DNA from: Trujillonella endophytica
GTDB lineage: Bacteria > Actinomycetota > Actinomycetes > Mycobacteriales > Geodermatophilaceae
Length of the DNA stretch: 64,000 nucleotides
NCBI RefSeq assembly: GCF_019799905.1
Contig: NZ_JABGCI010000009.1
Coordinates: 62,001 to 126,000 of the forward strand
Direction: 5' to 3'
Below are positions 46,980-54,218 of the stretch, one piece after another. Position numbers and translations under genes: made by a program. The notes below the pieces were generated by a model that had not been told where the DNA came from, searched no databases, and saw only the letters and a list, made by a program, of their open reading frames with translations. Numbering within the stretch: the first letter of the stretch is position 1; each line of letters opens with the position of its first letter.

Positions 46980-48071
46980 TCAGGCCACCGGGGCCGGGTC
47001 CTCGACGGCCGGTGGCGCCCCGCTCTCGTCGGCCGCGGGGGTCGGGGTCTCGCCGCCGTCCGCGGGGACGTCGAGATCCGGATCGGTGCAGGGGACCGGC
47101 TCCGGGCCGGTGGCGGTGGCGTCGTCGGGTGTGGCCGCGCCCGGCTCGGTGGGCTGCTCGTCGCACGAGAGCTCGTCCGGCGGCGGTTCGTCCCCAGCGA
47201 GGGGCTGCTCCGTCGCGGGCGGCACCTCCGTGGCGGGCGGCACCTCCTCGGCGGGGGGCTGCTCCGTGGCGGGTGGCGCCTCCTCGGCTGGGGGCACCTC
47301 CTCGGCGGGCGGCTGCTCCTCGGCGGGCGGCTGCTCCTCGGCGGGGGGTTGCTCCTCGGCGGGGGGCTGCTCCGTGGCGGGTGGCGCCTCCGTGGCTGGG
47401 GGCACCTCCTCGGCGGGTGGCACTTCCGTGGCGGGGGGCACCTCCTCGGCGGGTGGCACCTCCGTGGCGGACGGCACCTCCTCGGCTGGGGGCACCTCCT
47501 CGGCGGGCGGCACCTCCGTGGCCGGAGGGGGCTCCGCTGCGGGCGCTACGTCCGCGGTGGGCGGCTGCTCCTCGGCGGGGGATCCCAGGGCAGCCGCGGT
47601 GGGAGGCGACGCCGGCACGGGTGGGGTGCTGGGTGGAGGGGGCTCCGGCTGGGCCGGCGCCGTCGTCGGCGGAGGTGCAGGCGGCTGCTCAACGACCGGC
47701 GCGGGGAGGGAGTCGGCCTCGTCCGGGGGCGCGGACGCCGGTGGGTCGATCACCGGGAGCTCGTCGGGGGGTGGAGGCAGCGAGGACGACGGTGCCGGAG
47801 GCGCCGGGTCGAGCCCGGGGAGGACGCCGATGGTCGGGACCAGGAGTGGACCCCCGCCCGGACCGCGGGAGGTGGAGGAGGTCTCGGTCGTGCTGCCGGC
47901 GGCGGCCGTGAGCGGGGCCACGGCCCCCGCGTGGACGGCCCCCGCGTGGACGGCCCCCGGGTACACGACGGGTGCGTCGACGCTTCCGATCGCCGCCAGC
48001 GCCGCGGCCACCCCCAGCGCCAAGGCGCCGGCACCGATCACCGGTGCGACGCGGTCGCCCGTCGTCCCCAT
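46980..48071 (-). CDS. Exported or membrane-anchored Pro/Glu/Thr repeat protein
   Basis: A 363-residue protein. It starts with a signal-anchor or signal peptide (VAPVIGAGALALGVAAALAA) preceded by a short charged N-terminus, then a disordered Pro/Ala/Ser region, 18 hexapeptides of the form PPA(E/T)E(V/Q/A) and an acidic tail with two cysteines (LSCDEQPTEPG, EPVPCTDPDL). GGGGG lies seven bases before ATG 48071. Such Pro-rich stalks extend through the cell wall. Function unknown. Confidence 0.78.
   Translation of the reverse strand: MGTTGDRVAPVIGAGALALGVAAALAAIGSVDAPVVYPGAVHAGAVHAGAVAPLTAAAGSTTETSSTSRGPGGGPLLVPTIGVLPGLDPAPPAPSSSLPPPPDELPVIDPPASAPPDEADSLPAPVVEQPPAPPPTTAPAQPEPPPPSTPPVPASPPTAAALGSPAEEQPPTADVAPAAEPPPATEVPPAEEVPPAEEVPSATEVPPAEEVPPATEVPPAEEVPPATEAPPATEQPPAEEQPPAEEQPPAEEQPPAEEVPPAEEAPPATEQPPAEEVPPATEVPPATEQPLAGDEPPPDELSCDEQPTEPGAATPDDATATGPEPVPCTDPDLDVPADGGETPTPAADESGAPPAVEDPAPVA
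47205..47528 (-). repeat. 18-bp repeat array, 18 units, coding for PPAEEV/PPATEQ hexapeptides
   Basis: Eighteen perfect-length 18-bp units lie head to tail in the Pro/Glu repeat gene. Units differ at two codons (Glu/Thr and Val/Gln/Ala) but keep the CCGCCNGC frame. Runs of identical units (for example three PPAEEQ) show recent slippage or unequal exchange. Confidence 0.92.
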
Positions 48072-48221
48072 GCCGCATCCCCCTGCGTCGCTGACGAGTC
48101 GCCGCATCGTGACCGCCGCAGGTGACCGGCAGGCATCGGTCGGACGCCGGTCCGGCGACGCCCGGCCGTCGTCCGTGCGCGCCGCGCACGAGCGCGCCCA
48201 CGTCGTCACCCTGCGTGCCGT

Positions 48222-48602
48222 TCAGCCCCGGTCGAAGAGGGTGACCCGGTCCGGGGTGGCGGTGAAGGGGTTGGCCCACTCCGATACGACGCCGGTGATG
48301 GGCTGGGCATCGGTGACGACGACGTGCGGGGTCCCGGGGTAGACGGCCAGCACCCGGGTCGGGGAGGTGAGCACCTCCGTGCGCTCGATCAGCTCGCCGC
48401 GGCGCAACCGCTGCGTCGTCCGCTCGCCGCGCAGCTCCTCACCGACCGCCGCGGTCCACCGCGCGCCGTCGTGGGTGAAGTCGATGGCCCGGACGCGCTG
48501 TCCCGGCGGGGCAGGCTCGCAGCCGGCGAACTCCGCCAGAGCCTCGTACAGCCGTTCGGCCTGCTCGTCGTCGGCCGCACGCGGGAGGAAGAAGGCGGTC
48601 AT
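48222..48602 (-). CDS. Hypothetical protein
   Basis: A 126-residue soluble protein: TAFFLPRAADDEQAERLYEA, a VRAIDFTHDGARWTAAVGEE strand pair, RRGELIERTEVLTSPTRVLA and VVSEWANPFTATPDRVTLFD. Mixed alpha/beta, with one cysteine, no membrane segment. Codon use and length suggest a real conserved protein. ATG 48602 is preferred. I do not recognise the family. Confidence 0.65.
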   Translation of the reverse strand: MTAFFLPRAADDEQAERLYEALAEFAGCEPAPPGQRVRAIDFTHDGARWTAAVGEELRGERTTQRLRRGELIERTEVLTSPTRVLAVYPGTPHVVVTDAQPITGVVSEWANPFTATPDRVTLFDRG

Positions 48603-48666
48603 GCGTGCATCCTCGCCGCGGACACCGACATCGTGGGCCCGGAGCACGCCCGTGGACGAGCGGCGA

Positions 48667-49044
48667 TCAGCTCCGGTGCCAGCGCACCGCCCCGGCGGCG
48701 GACGTGGCGAGGACGGCCAGGGACAGCACGGCGCTGCGGTCCTTCACGTCCCCACCCCGACGCGCTATGAGCACGGCCGCGGCGTCGAGCGCGGTGAGCA
48801 GGAGGGTGACCTCCGTCGTCCGGCGGGCCTGCGGTGCGGGCGTGACCAGCAGCGCGGCACCCATCGCGATGTTGCGCGCCGCGCCCAGCCGCACCAGGAG
48901 CGGCAGGGCCACGTCGGTGCGGGTCGCGGCCTCGTCCAGCCCGAGCCACCGGGGCAGCGTGCGGGGGGCGAACAGCGCCGCGGTCCCGATCCAGATCGAC
49001 AGCGTCCCGATGCTCTTGCGCGTGACGTCCCACTCCCCGGCCAT
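48667..49044 (-). CDS. Small membrane protein
   Basis: A 125-residue hydrophobic protein with three to four predicted helices (IGTLSIWIGTAALFAP, NIAMGAALLVTPAP, EVTLLLTALDAAAVLIARRG, VLSLAVLATSAAGAVRW). The ARNIAMGAALL stretch resembles short DUF4267-like membrane proteins, but this is tentative. ATG 49044 has GTAGG six bases upstream; GTG 49050 is in frame. Confidence 0.65.
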   Translation of the reverse strand: MAGEWDVTRKSIGTLSIWIGTAALFAPRTLPRWLGLDEAATRTDVALPLLVRLGAARNIAMGAALLVTPAPQARRTTEVTLLLTALDAAAVLIARRGGDVKDRSAVLSLAVLATSAAGAVRWHRS

Positions 49045-49050
49045 GGCCAC

Positions 49051-49641
49051 CTACTGCCCGGCCCCGGCAGCCCTCAACCCGCTCCGGCCGGCGGCCAGGA
49101 CCAGGACGAGGGCGAGGAAGGGCAGCGTGAGGGCGCTCGCCACCACGTCGCTGACGGCGGCGACGGCGAACGCGCCCGCCGACGGCGCGTCCAGCGGCCC
49201 CAGCACCTGCGGCAGCCCGAGCGCGGCGATCGACGCGGGGAGGGTGACCAGCGCGGACACGGCCCCGCCGAGCACGGCGCCGGCGGCCACCGTCCCGGGC
49301 GCCCTGCGCACGGCGGTCCAGGCGAGGTCGGTGCCGCGGCGGAGGGCACCGGCGGGCCGGAGCCGGCCGTCGCCGGGCAGCCCTGCGACGGCCCCGGTGA
49401 CCCACAGCTGCGCGATGACGGCGGTCAGGAAGCCCACGACGTCGACGAGGACGGCGGCGGCGACCGACGGGTCGTCCCACACCAGCAGCTGCCGCCCCAC
49501 GTCGGGCACCGTGTTGACCAGGGTGGCCGCGACGGCGGCGAGGTAGGCGGGGCGCCAGTGCCGCGCCAGCAGTGCCAGCGCCGCGCGGACGGTGGGCATC
49601 GGGTGCGCCGTCCCGTCCCGCGCGGTCACGGCGCTCGTCAC
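49051..49641 (-). CDS. Multi-pass membrane protein
   Basis: A 196-residue protein with five likely transmembrane segments (AYLAAVAATLVNTV, AAAVLVDVVGFLTAVIAQLW, TVAAGAVLGGAVSALVTLPA, AFAVAAVSDVVASALTLPFL, LALVLVLAAG). The GTG start at 49641 overlaps the upstream methyltransferase stop by four bases; ATG 49599 would skip the first 14 residues. Coupling suggests a shared function with that gene. Unknown family. Confidence 0.65.
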   Translation of the reverse strand: MTSAVTARDGTAHPMPTVRAALALLARHWRPAYLAAVAATLVNTVPDVGRQLLVWDDPSVAAAVLVDVVGFLTAVIAQLWVTGAVAGLPGDGRLRPAGALRRGTDLAWTAVRRAPGTVAAGAVLGGAVSALVTLPASIAALGLPQVLGPLDAPSAGAFAVAAVSDVVASALTLPFLALVLVLAAGRSGLRAAGAGQ

Positions 49642-50285
49642 GGCTTGGTCGCGACGAGCGCCGTCCAGCAGCCGGCGAGGCGGTCCTCCTGGCCGACGAC
49701 GGTCAGCCCGGCGTCCCGGCAGGCGTCGGCGAGGGTCTCGGGGGTCGGCCGGTCGCCGTCCGCGGGGTGGAACGAGACCGCGCGCAGCGGCCGGCTGTCG
49801 ACGATCCGCGCGGTCATCTCGCAGGAGTAGAACCGCCCGCCCGGGCGCAGCACCCGCGCCGCCTCGCGGACGGCGTCCCGCCACGCGTCGGCGTGGTGGA
49901 GCACGTGGTAGCCGAAGACGGCGTCGCAGGACGCGTCGTCGACGGGGAGGGCGGTGGCGTCGCCGACGCTCACCTCCACCCGGCCGCCGAGGTCCGCGAC
50001 CGCCCGGCGGCAGGCGAGGACGGTCGCGGGGGAGAGCTCCACCCCCTCGGCGTGGCCGGCGCCGAACAGCTCCAGGGCCAGGCGAAGTCCCGTGCCGCGG
50101 CGGCCGGTCCCAAGCTCGAGCGCTCGGCCGCCGGCGACGTCGCCGCCGAGGCGGCGCAGCACGGGGGCCTCGACGCGGCGCTGCACCAGCGCCCGGAGCC
50201 GGGAGTCGACCCACAGCCGGTTGGCGTCGACGTGGGTGGGCGGGACGGCGCGGTGGCTGTGCACCGCGGTCTTCTCATGAGGCAC
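49638..50285 (-). CDS. Class I SAM-dependent methyltransferase
   Basis: A 215-residue methyltransferase: motif I GGRALELGTGRRGTGLRLAL, the acidic loop of motif II (HAEGVELSPATV), VEVSVGDATALPVDDASCDA and FGYHVLHHADAWRDAVREAA. The UbiE/Arsenite-methyltransferase-like pattern is clear. GTG 50285 is chosen; GTG 50264 is an alternative. It is divergent from the SDR at 50326 across a 40-base gap containing a strong inverted repeat. Confidence 0.82.
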   Translation of the reverse strand: MPHEKTAVHSHRAVPPTHVDANRLWVDSRLRALVQRRVEAPVLRRLGGDVAGGRALELGTGRRGTGLRLALELFGAGHAEGVELSPATVLACRRAVADLGGRVEVSVGDATALPVDDASCDAVFGYHVLHHADAWRDAVREAARVLRPGGRFYSCEMTARIVDSRPLRAVSFHPADGDRPTPETLADACRDAGLTVVGQEDRLAGCWTALVATKP

Positions 50286-50290
50286 GACAG

Positions 50291-50320
50291 GGTTGTGCCC
50301 GACGGGGTCGGGGCACAACC
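50291..50320. promoter_or_regulatory. 10-bp inverted repeat between divergent genes
   Basis: GGTTGTGCCC (50291-50300), ten-base spacer, GGGCACAACC (50311-50320): a perfect repeat in the short gap between the methyltransferase and SDR starts. The spacing suits one helical turn between half-sites, hence a dimeric regulator, or a leader hairpin. Confidence 0.55.
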
Positions 50321-50325
50321 GCGGG

Positions 50326-51171
50326 GTGAGCGATCTCAGGGACCGCGTCGTCCTCGTCACCGGCGGCAGCGCCGGAATCGGCCGCGCGGTGGTCCACCGC
50401 CTCGCCGGGGGAGGGGCGCGGGTGGTCGCCTGCGCCCGGGACGCCGACCGGCTGGCCGAGGCTCTGGCGGGCGTCCCCGGTGCCACCGGGATCCCGGCGG
50501 ACGTGTCGTCCGCGACCGAGCGCACCGCACTGGTGGAGCGCGTGGTCGCCGAGCACGGCCGGCTGGACGCCGTCGTCCTCAACGCGGCGCTCGGCTACGC
50601 CGCGCTCGTCGAGGACACCCCGCAGGACGCGGTCGAGGCCATGGTCGCCACCAACCTCACCGGCGTCGTCGACCTGGCCCGGCTCGCCCTCCCGCACCTG
50701 TTCACCTCGGCCGCCGAGCGTGGCCGGGCCGACATCCTGGTGACGGCCTCGTCCGCGGCCCTCGCGCAGGTCCCGCCGCTGACGATCTACTCGGCGACCA
50801 AGGCCGGCGCGCACGGGTTCGTGAAGGGGCTGCGGCGGGAGGTCACCGCGCGCGGCGTGCGCGTCCACTCCGTCACCCCGGGTCCGGTCTCGACGGAGTG
50901 GCTCGTGCGCGGCCGGGGCGCGGCGCCGACCTCGGACGCCGACGCCGAGGGCCGCCTCTCGCCGGGGATCCGGCCCGAGCGGGTGGCCGAGCAGGTCGCG
51001 CGGAGCCTCACCTCCTACTGGTCGCGGACGGTGGCGGTGCCGCGCTGGATGGGCGTGGCCCGTCTCGGCGAGGTGCCACCCATCGACCGGCTGCTGGACA
51101 TGACCCTGTCGCGGCAGACCGGCCGCATCCGTCGCGTCACCGAGCGGATGGTCGCCGACCGCACCCGCTGA
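50326..51171 (+). CDS. SDR family oxidoreductase
   Basis: A 281-residue classical short-chain dehydrogenase: VLVTGGSAGIGRAVVHRLAG cofactor site, DADRLAEALAG after the acidic strand, AVVLNAALGY (NAG motif variant), ILVTASSAALAQVPPLTIYS with Ser and YSATKAGAHGF with Tyr/Lys. C-terminal extension of about 30 residues (MTLSRQTGRIRRVTERMVAD) is basic. GTG 50326 sits five bases after the inverted repeat and has no good Shine-Dalgarno. Unlike the SDRs at 8488 and 17421, it lacks the mycofactocin-type insertion. Confidence 0.85.
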   Translation: MSDLRDRVVLVTGGSAGIGRAVVHRLAGGGARVVACARDADRLAEALAGVPGATGIPADVSSATERTALVERVVAEHGRLDAVVLNAALGYAALVEDTPQDAVEAMVATNLTGVVDLARLALPHLFTSAAERGRADILVTASSAALAQVPPLTIYSATKAGAHGFVKGLRREVTARGVRVHSVTPGPVSTEWLVRGRGAAPTSDADAEGRLSPGIRPERVAEQVARSLTSYWSRTVAVPRWMGVARLGEVPPIDRLLDMTLSRQTGRIRRVTERMVADRTR

Positions 51172-51217
51172 CCGGGGTCCGCCTCCGCGGGCCCGGGGAT
51201 CGTGGGCACGCCCACGG

Positions 51218-51376
51218 TCAGCCGGGACCCCGCATCCCGGGCTCCGGTCGCCGGCGGACGTACGTGGTGCCGAGGGAGTCGGCGAGCGTGGCCATGTCCT
51301 GCTCGACCACCAGGCCCCGCTCCAGCAGCTGAGACGACGGCCAGCGGCGGACCCGCCCCGGCGGCGGTGCGGGCAT
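51218..51376 (-). CDS. Possible small protein next to tRNA-Met
   Basis: A 52-codon frame on the minus strand (MPAPPPGRVRRWPSSQLLER, then GLVVEQDMATLADSLGTTYV, RRRPEPGMRGPG). It sits 43 bases downstream of tRNA-Met on the same strand. Sequence is amphipathic with strongly basic ends, and third-position G+C is high. Shine-Dalgarno poor (AGGG abuts the ATG). Too short to be sure. Confidence 0.4.
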   Translation of the reverse strand: MPAPPPGRVRRWPSSQLLERGLVVEQDMATLADSLGTTYVRRRPEPGMRGPG

Positions 51377-51419
51377 CCCTGTAGGTCGAGCGCATCATCG
51401 GACCCGGACGTCGATCCGG

Positions 51420-51493
51420 TGGGGCGGGTGGGGCTCGAACCCACGACCCAGGGATTATGAGTCCCATGCTCTGACCAGCTGAGCTACCGCCCC
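51420..51493 (-). tRNA. tRNA-Met (anticodon CAU)
   Basis: The minus strand reads GGGGCGGTAGCTCAGCTGGT and folds into a cloverleaf: acceptor GGGGCGG/CCGCCCC (51487-51493 with 51421-51427), D-arm GCTC/GAGC, anticodon loop CTCATAA, T-arm GTGGG-TTCGAGC-CCCAC. The discriminator base is A and CCA is not encoded. The lack of the initiator's three G-C anticodon-stem features and the normal acceptor pair favour elongator tRNA-Met; tRNA-Ile with lysidine cannot be excluded. Confidence 0.9.
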
Positions 51494-51717
51494 GTGCGTC
51501 CGGCACCGGGCCGGCCGCATCGACAGCCTGCCACGGGAGCGGCGGGCGTCGGCGCGGAGGCGCGGCTCCCCGCTCCCGGCTCCGGTCGGTCGAGGTCGGG
51601 CACGAGGACCGGTGCCGGCAACGTGCCGAAGGTCACCCCGGGGACCTGGTCGCCGCCCGATGTGCAGCTCACACCGGTGCGAGAAGCAAGGAGGCGCGCC
51701 GGTGCCGTTACCTCGCC

Positions 51718-51940
51718 GTGACCTGCACTCCGGATCACGGGTAGGGTCCCCCGCGGCTCTGCCGGGCCATGCTCCCCAACCCACGGGGACCCCGGCGGGC
51801 CCCGCCGCACCGCCCCCGCCGCCAGCAGGGGCGGCCGGGACCTGCCGTCCCGGGGTCGCGCGTGCCCACGGGGGCAGCGGCGCGCGGGTGGGACGACGTC
51901 CCGCCGACCCGGTGGACCGGAGAAACGGAGAGCCGCCGCG
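51718..51940 (+). promoter_or_regulatory. Promoter and long structured leader of the M23 peptidase gene
   Basis: GTGACC (51718-51723), an 18-base spacer and TAGGGT (51742-51747) suggest transcription from about 51753 and a leader of nearly 190 bases. It contains stems CCGGGAC/GTCCCGG (around 51836-51854) and GGGAC/GTCCC. Cell-wall hydrolase genes in actinobacteria often have c-di-AMP (ydaO) riboswitches, but I could not align the ydaO core here. The segment 51494-51717, upstream, shows no gene. Confidence 0.4.
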
Positions 51941-53155
51941 TTGGCGACCCTGCACCGCCTGCACGACCCGTCCCCCCGCTCACGCCGGCTCCGTACCGCC
52001 CTGCTCGCCGGGGCCGCGGCCGGGTGCCTGATCGCCGCACCGGTCGTACCGGCTGCCGCGGCGCCCGGTGACGACCTCGCCGGTGCGCGAGCCACCGAGG
52101 AGGCCGTCGCCGCCGAGGTCGCCGCCGTCTCCGCCGAGGTGGCCGCCGCCGAGGAGCAGCTGCAGCGGATGACGGTGGAGGCCGAGGCCGCGGCCGATGC
52201 TGCGCTCGTCGCCCGCGCCGACCTGGCCGCGGCCGAGACGGCCGCCGCCGAGGCGGCTGCCTGGCTGGCCTTCGCGCAGGCCGCCGTGGCCGAGGCCCAG
52301 CAGGAGGTGGCCGACGTCGGCCGCGAGGCCTACATGAGCGCCGGGGACGTCTACGGCGGCGCGGCGGTCCTGCTGGGCTCGGAGAGCCCGGAGGAGCTGT
52401 TGCAGCGCGCAGCGACCATGGAGGTGCTCGGCGACCAGCGCGCCGACGTCCTCCAGGAGCACGAGGACGTCGAGCTCGACGTCGCCCGGGCGGAGGCGGC
52501 GGCACGGGCCACCGTGGCCGAGCGGGACCAGGCCCGCCGGACGGCGGAGGAGACGGCCGCCGCGGTGGAGCAGCAGCGGGCCACCGCCCAGGCCGAGTTC
52601 GACGCGGTGAGCGCCCGCCGGGCCGAGCTCGACGCGCGGCTGTACACGGCCCAGCTCCAGCTGCTCCGGCTCCAGGGCGTGGCCGACGCCGAGGCCGCGT
52701 ACGCCGCGCAGATCACCGCGGCCGTCCAGCCCGACACCCGGTCGCTCGCCGCGGGGGCGGCCGCGCCGACGACCGGGCGGGTCACCTCCTGCTACGGCAC
52801 CCGCTGGGGCGCCATGCACCAGGGCGTCGACATCGCCGCGCCGATCGGCACGCCGGTCTACGCCCCGGTGGGCGGCGTCGTCCTCCAGGCCGGCCCGGCC
52901 AGTGGCTTCGGGCTCGCCGTCTACGTCCAGCACCCGGACGGCTCCATCACGCTCTACGGGCACGTGAACCAGTTCTTCGTCTCCGCCGGGGACGTCGTCT
53001 CCGCCGGTGAGCGGATCGCCGAGGTGGGCAACCGCGGCCAGTCGACCGGCCCGCACCTGCACTTCGAGGTGCACCAGGGCGGCCTCTACGCCAGCCGGGT
53101 CAACCCGGTGCCGTGGCTGTCCGCGATCGGCATCTCCCTGGGCGGCGCCTGCTAG
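51941..53155 (+). CDS. Secreted M23 (LytM) peptidase with N-terminal coiled coil
   Basis: A 404-residue exported protein. Signal peptide to about residue 41 (basic RSRRLR, hydrophobic TALLAGAAAGCLIAAPVVPA, AAAAPG cleavage). Residues 45-245 form an Ala/Glu-rich coiled coil (AAAEEQLQRMTVEAEAAADA). The LytM domain occupies the last 120 residues with the intact zinc site: HQGVDIAAPIGTP (HxxxD), GHVNQF and GPHLHFEVH (HxH). The FtsX/RipC- or EnvC-like architecture suggests peptidoglycan cleavage in growth or division. TTG start with GGAGAG nine bases upstream. A stem-loop follows the stop. Confidence 0.9.
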   Translation: MATLHRLHDPSPRSRRLRTALLAGAAAGCLIAAPVVPAAAAPGDDLAGARATEEAVAAEVAAVSAEVAAAEEQLQRMTVEAEAAADAALVARADLAAAETAAAEAAAWLAFAQAAVAEAQQEVADVGREAYMSAGDVYGGAAVLLGSESPEELLQRAATMEVLGDQRADVLQEHEDVELDVARAEAAARATVAERDQARRTAEETAAAVEQQRATAQAEFDAVSARRAELDARLYTAQLQLLRLQGVADAEAAYAAQITAAVQPDTRSLAAGAAAPTTGRVTSCYGTRWGAMHQGVDIAAPIGTPVYAPVGGVVLQAGPASGFGLAVYVQHPDGSITLYGHVNQFFVSAGDVVSAGERIAEVGNRGQSTGPHLHFEVHQGGLYASRVNPVPWLSAIGISLGGAC

Positions 53156-53220
53156 AGGAGGGACCCCGTCCTCCCCACCCTCCTCGAGCTCGGGGCGGGA
53201 CCCGGGACCGGGCCGCTCCG
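53155..53220 (+). repeat. Hairpin and dispersed repeat copy after the M23 peptidase
   Basis: GAGGAGGG (53155-53162) pairs with CCCTCCTC (53178-53185) right at the stop codon. Bases 53161-53220 also match the reverse strand at 57993-58053: over the first 56 positions I count 48 identical. The element starts at a stop codon in both places. It is probably a terminator-like repeat. Confidence 0.65.
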
Positions 53221-53225
53221 GACGG

Positions 53226-54140
53226 TCAGCCGCGGCCGCGCAGCCGGCCCAGCAGGCCGCCCGCCCCACCGAGGGTGCGGGCGGCCAGGGCCAGGATGGG
53301 ACCGCCGGGTATGCCCGGGGCGACGGAGACGATCGGCGCCAGCCGCATCAGCCCGCCGACGTCGTGGACCCGCAGCCGGCGGCGGGCGAGCGCGGTCACC
53401 GGGTTGACCCGCCCCGAGGCGGCCTCGAGCAGCAGGCCGGCCGGCGCCTCGACGGCCGCGCCGGGTGGCGAGTCGCCGGCGTCCACCCGGCGCACCGTCC
53501 AGCCGCTGTCGCCGGCGGCGAAGGCCCAGCCGCCCTCCGGCGTGGTCAGCGTGACCCCGCCGGTGATCTCGCAGGACGACGCCAGCGCACCGGTCACGTC
53601 CGCCAGCGCCGCCAGGCCGGCCTGCAGGACGTCGTCGGGCACCGGAGGAGCGCCCAGGGGCACCAGGTCCAGCCCGTGCACGGCGAGCTCGTAGGCCTGA
53701 CCCAGGACGACCGACAGCAGCGGCAGGGTGCCCACCGTGGCCACCGTCGGCGCCGTGTCCAGCTCCACCGGCTCCTCGGCGAGGTAGCGCGCCGTCGCCT
53801 CCCGGTTGCGGTGGAGCGCGGCGAGCACCTCCTCGCGCGGGGCGTCGCTGTGGGCCGCGGTCACCCGGGCGTTCGTGCCGTCGACGTCCGGCGGCCGGCC
53901 CGCGCCCCCGGCCCGCGCCGAGGCGATCAGGTCGGCCAGGGCGGTGTGGTCGTCCCAGCAGCCCAGGTGCACGCACACCTCGTGGGCCCGCCAGCCGGGC
54001 AGCCGGGTCGGTCGGTCGAGGTCGACCGCCTCGGCCTGGGCGATGAACGCGTCCCAGGCGCCCAGCACCATGCCGCCGACCTCCGTCCGGCCGGCGTCGG
54101 CCATGCCGTGCGTCGTCGTGGTGTCCCCGCCTCGTGCCAT
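53226..54140 (-). CDS. Mycothiol-dependent maleylpyruvate isomerase-like (MDMPI/DinB-fold) protein
   Basis: A 304-residue protein. The N-terminal half has the MDMPI signature, including DRPTRLPGWRAHEVCVHLGC with a metal-type His and LGQAYELAVHGLDLVPLG with the second; the C-terminal half is the SCP2-like domain seen in this family (SGWTVRRVDAGDSPPG, GLLLEAASGRVNP). Many such proteins are thiol-transfer enzymes of unknown substrate. ATG 54140 is chosen; ATG 54104 is possible. Divergent from the cyclase gene at 54219. Confidence 0.82.
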   Translation of the reverse strand: MARGGDTTTTHGMADAGRTEVGGMVLGAWDAFIAQAEAVDLDRPTRLPGWRAHEVCVHLGCWDDHTALADLIASARAGGAGRPPDVDGTNARVTAAHSDAPREEVLAALHRNREATARYLAEEPVELDTAPTVATVGTLPLLSVVLGQAYELAVHGLDLVPLGAPPVPDDVLQAGLAALADVTGALASSCEITGGVTLTTPEGGWAFAAGDSGWTVRRVDAGDSPPGAAVEAPAGLLLEAASGRVNPVTALARRRLRVHDVGGLMRLAPIVSVAPGIPGGPILALAARTLGGAGGLLGRLRGRG

Positions 54141-54218
54141 GGCGGGCAGGTACCCGGCCGACCCCCGCGGCAGGCGTGGCGTGGCTCTCTCGCCCGGAGG
54201 GGGCAGACGGGCGTCAAG

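Noticed and set aside
47205..47528. Regular short repeats that might be a CRISPR array
   Set aside because: Units are contiguous 18-bp coding repeats without spacers, in frame with a Pro/Glu-rich protein; no cas genes are near.
50326..51171. Third mycofactocin-type SDR
   Set aside because: It lacks the insertion after the cofactor-binding region and the GAARGQGR motif seen in the other two.
51420..51493. tRNA gene as an integration site for a genomic island
   Set aside because: No integrase, no repeated tRNA 3' end and no change in composition were seen near it.
51494..51940. ydaO (c-di-AMP) riboswitch before the M23 peptidase
   Set aside because: Context fits but I could not align the conserved core by eye, so only a structured leader is reported.
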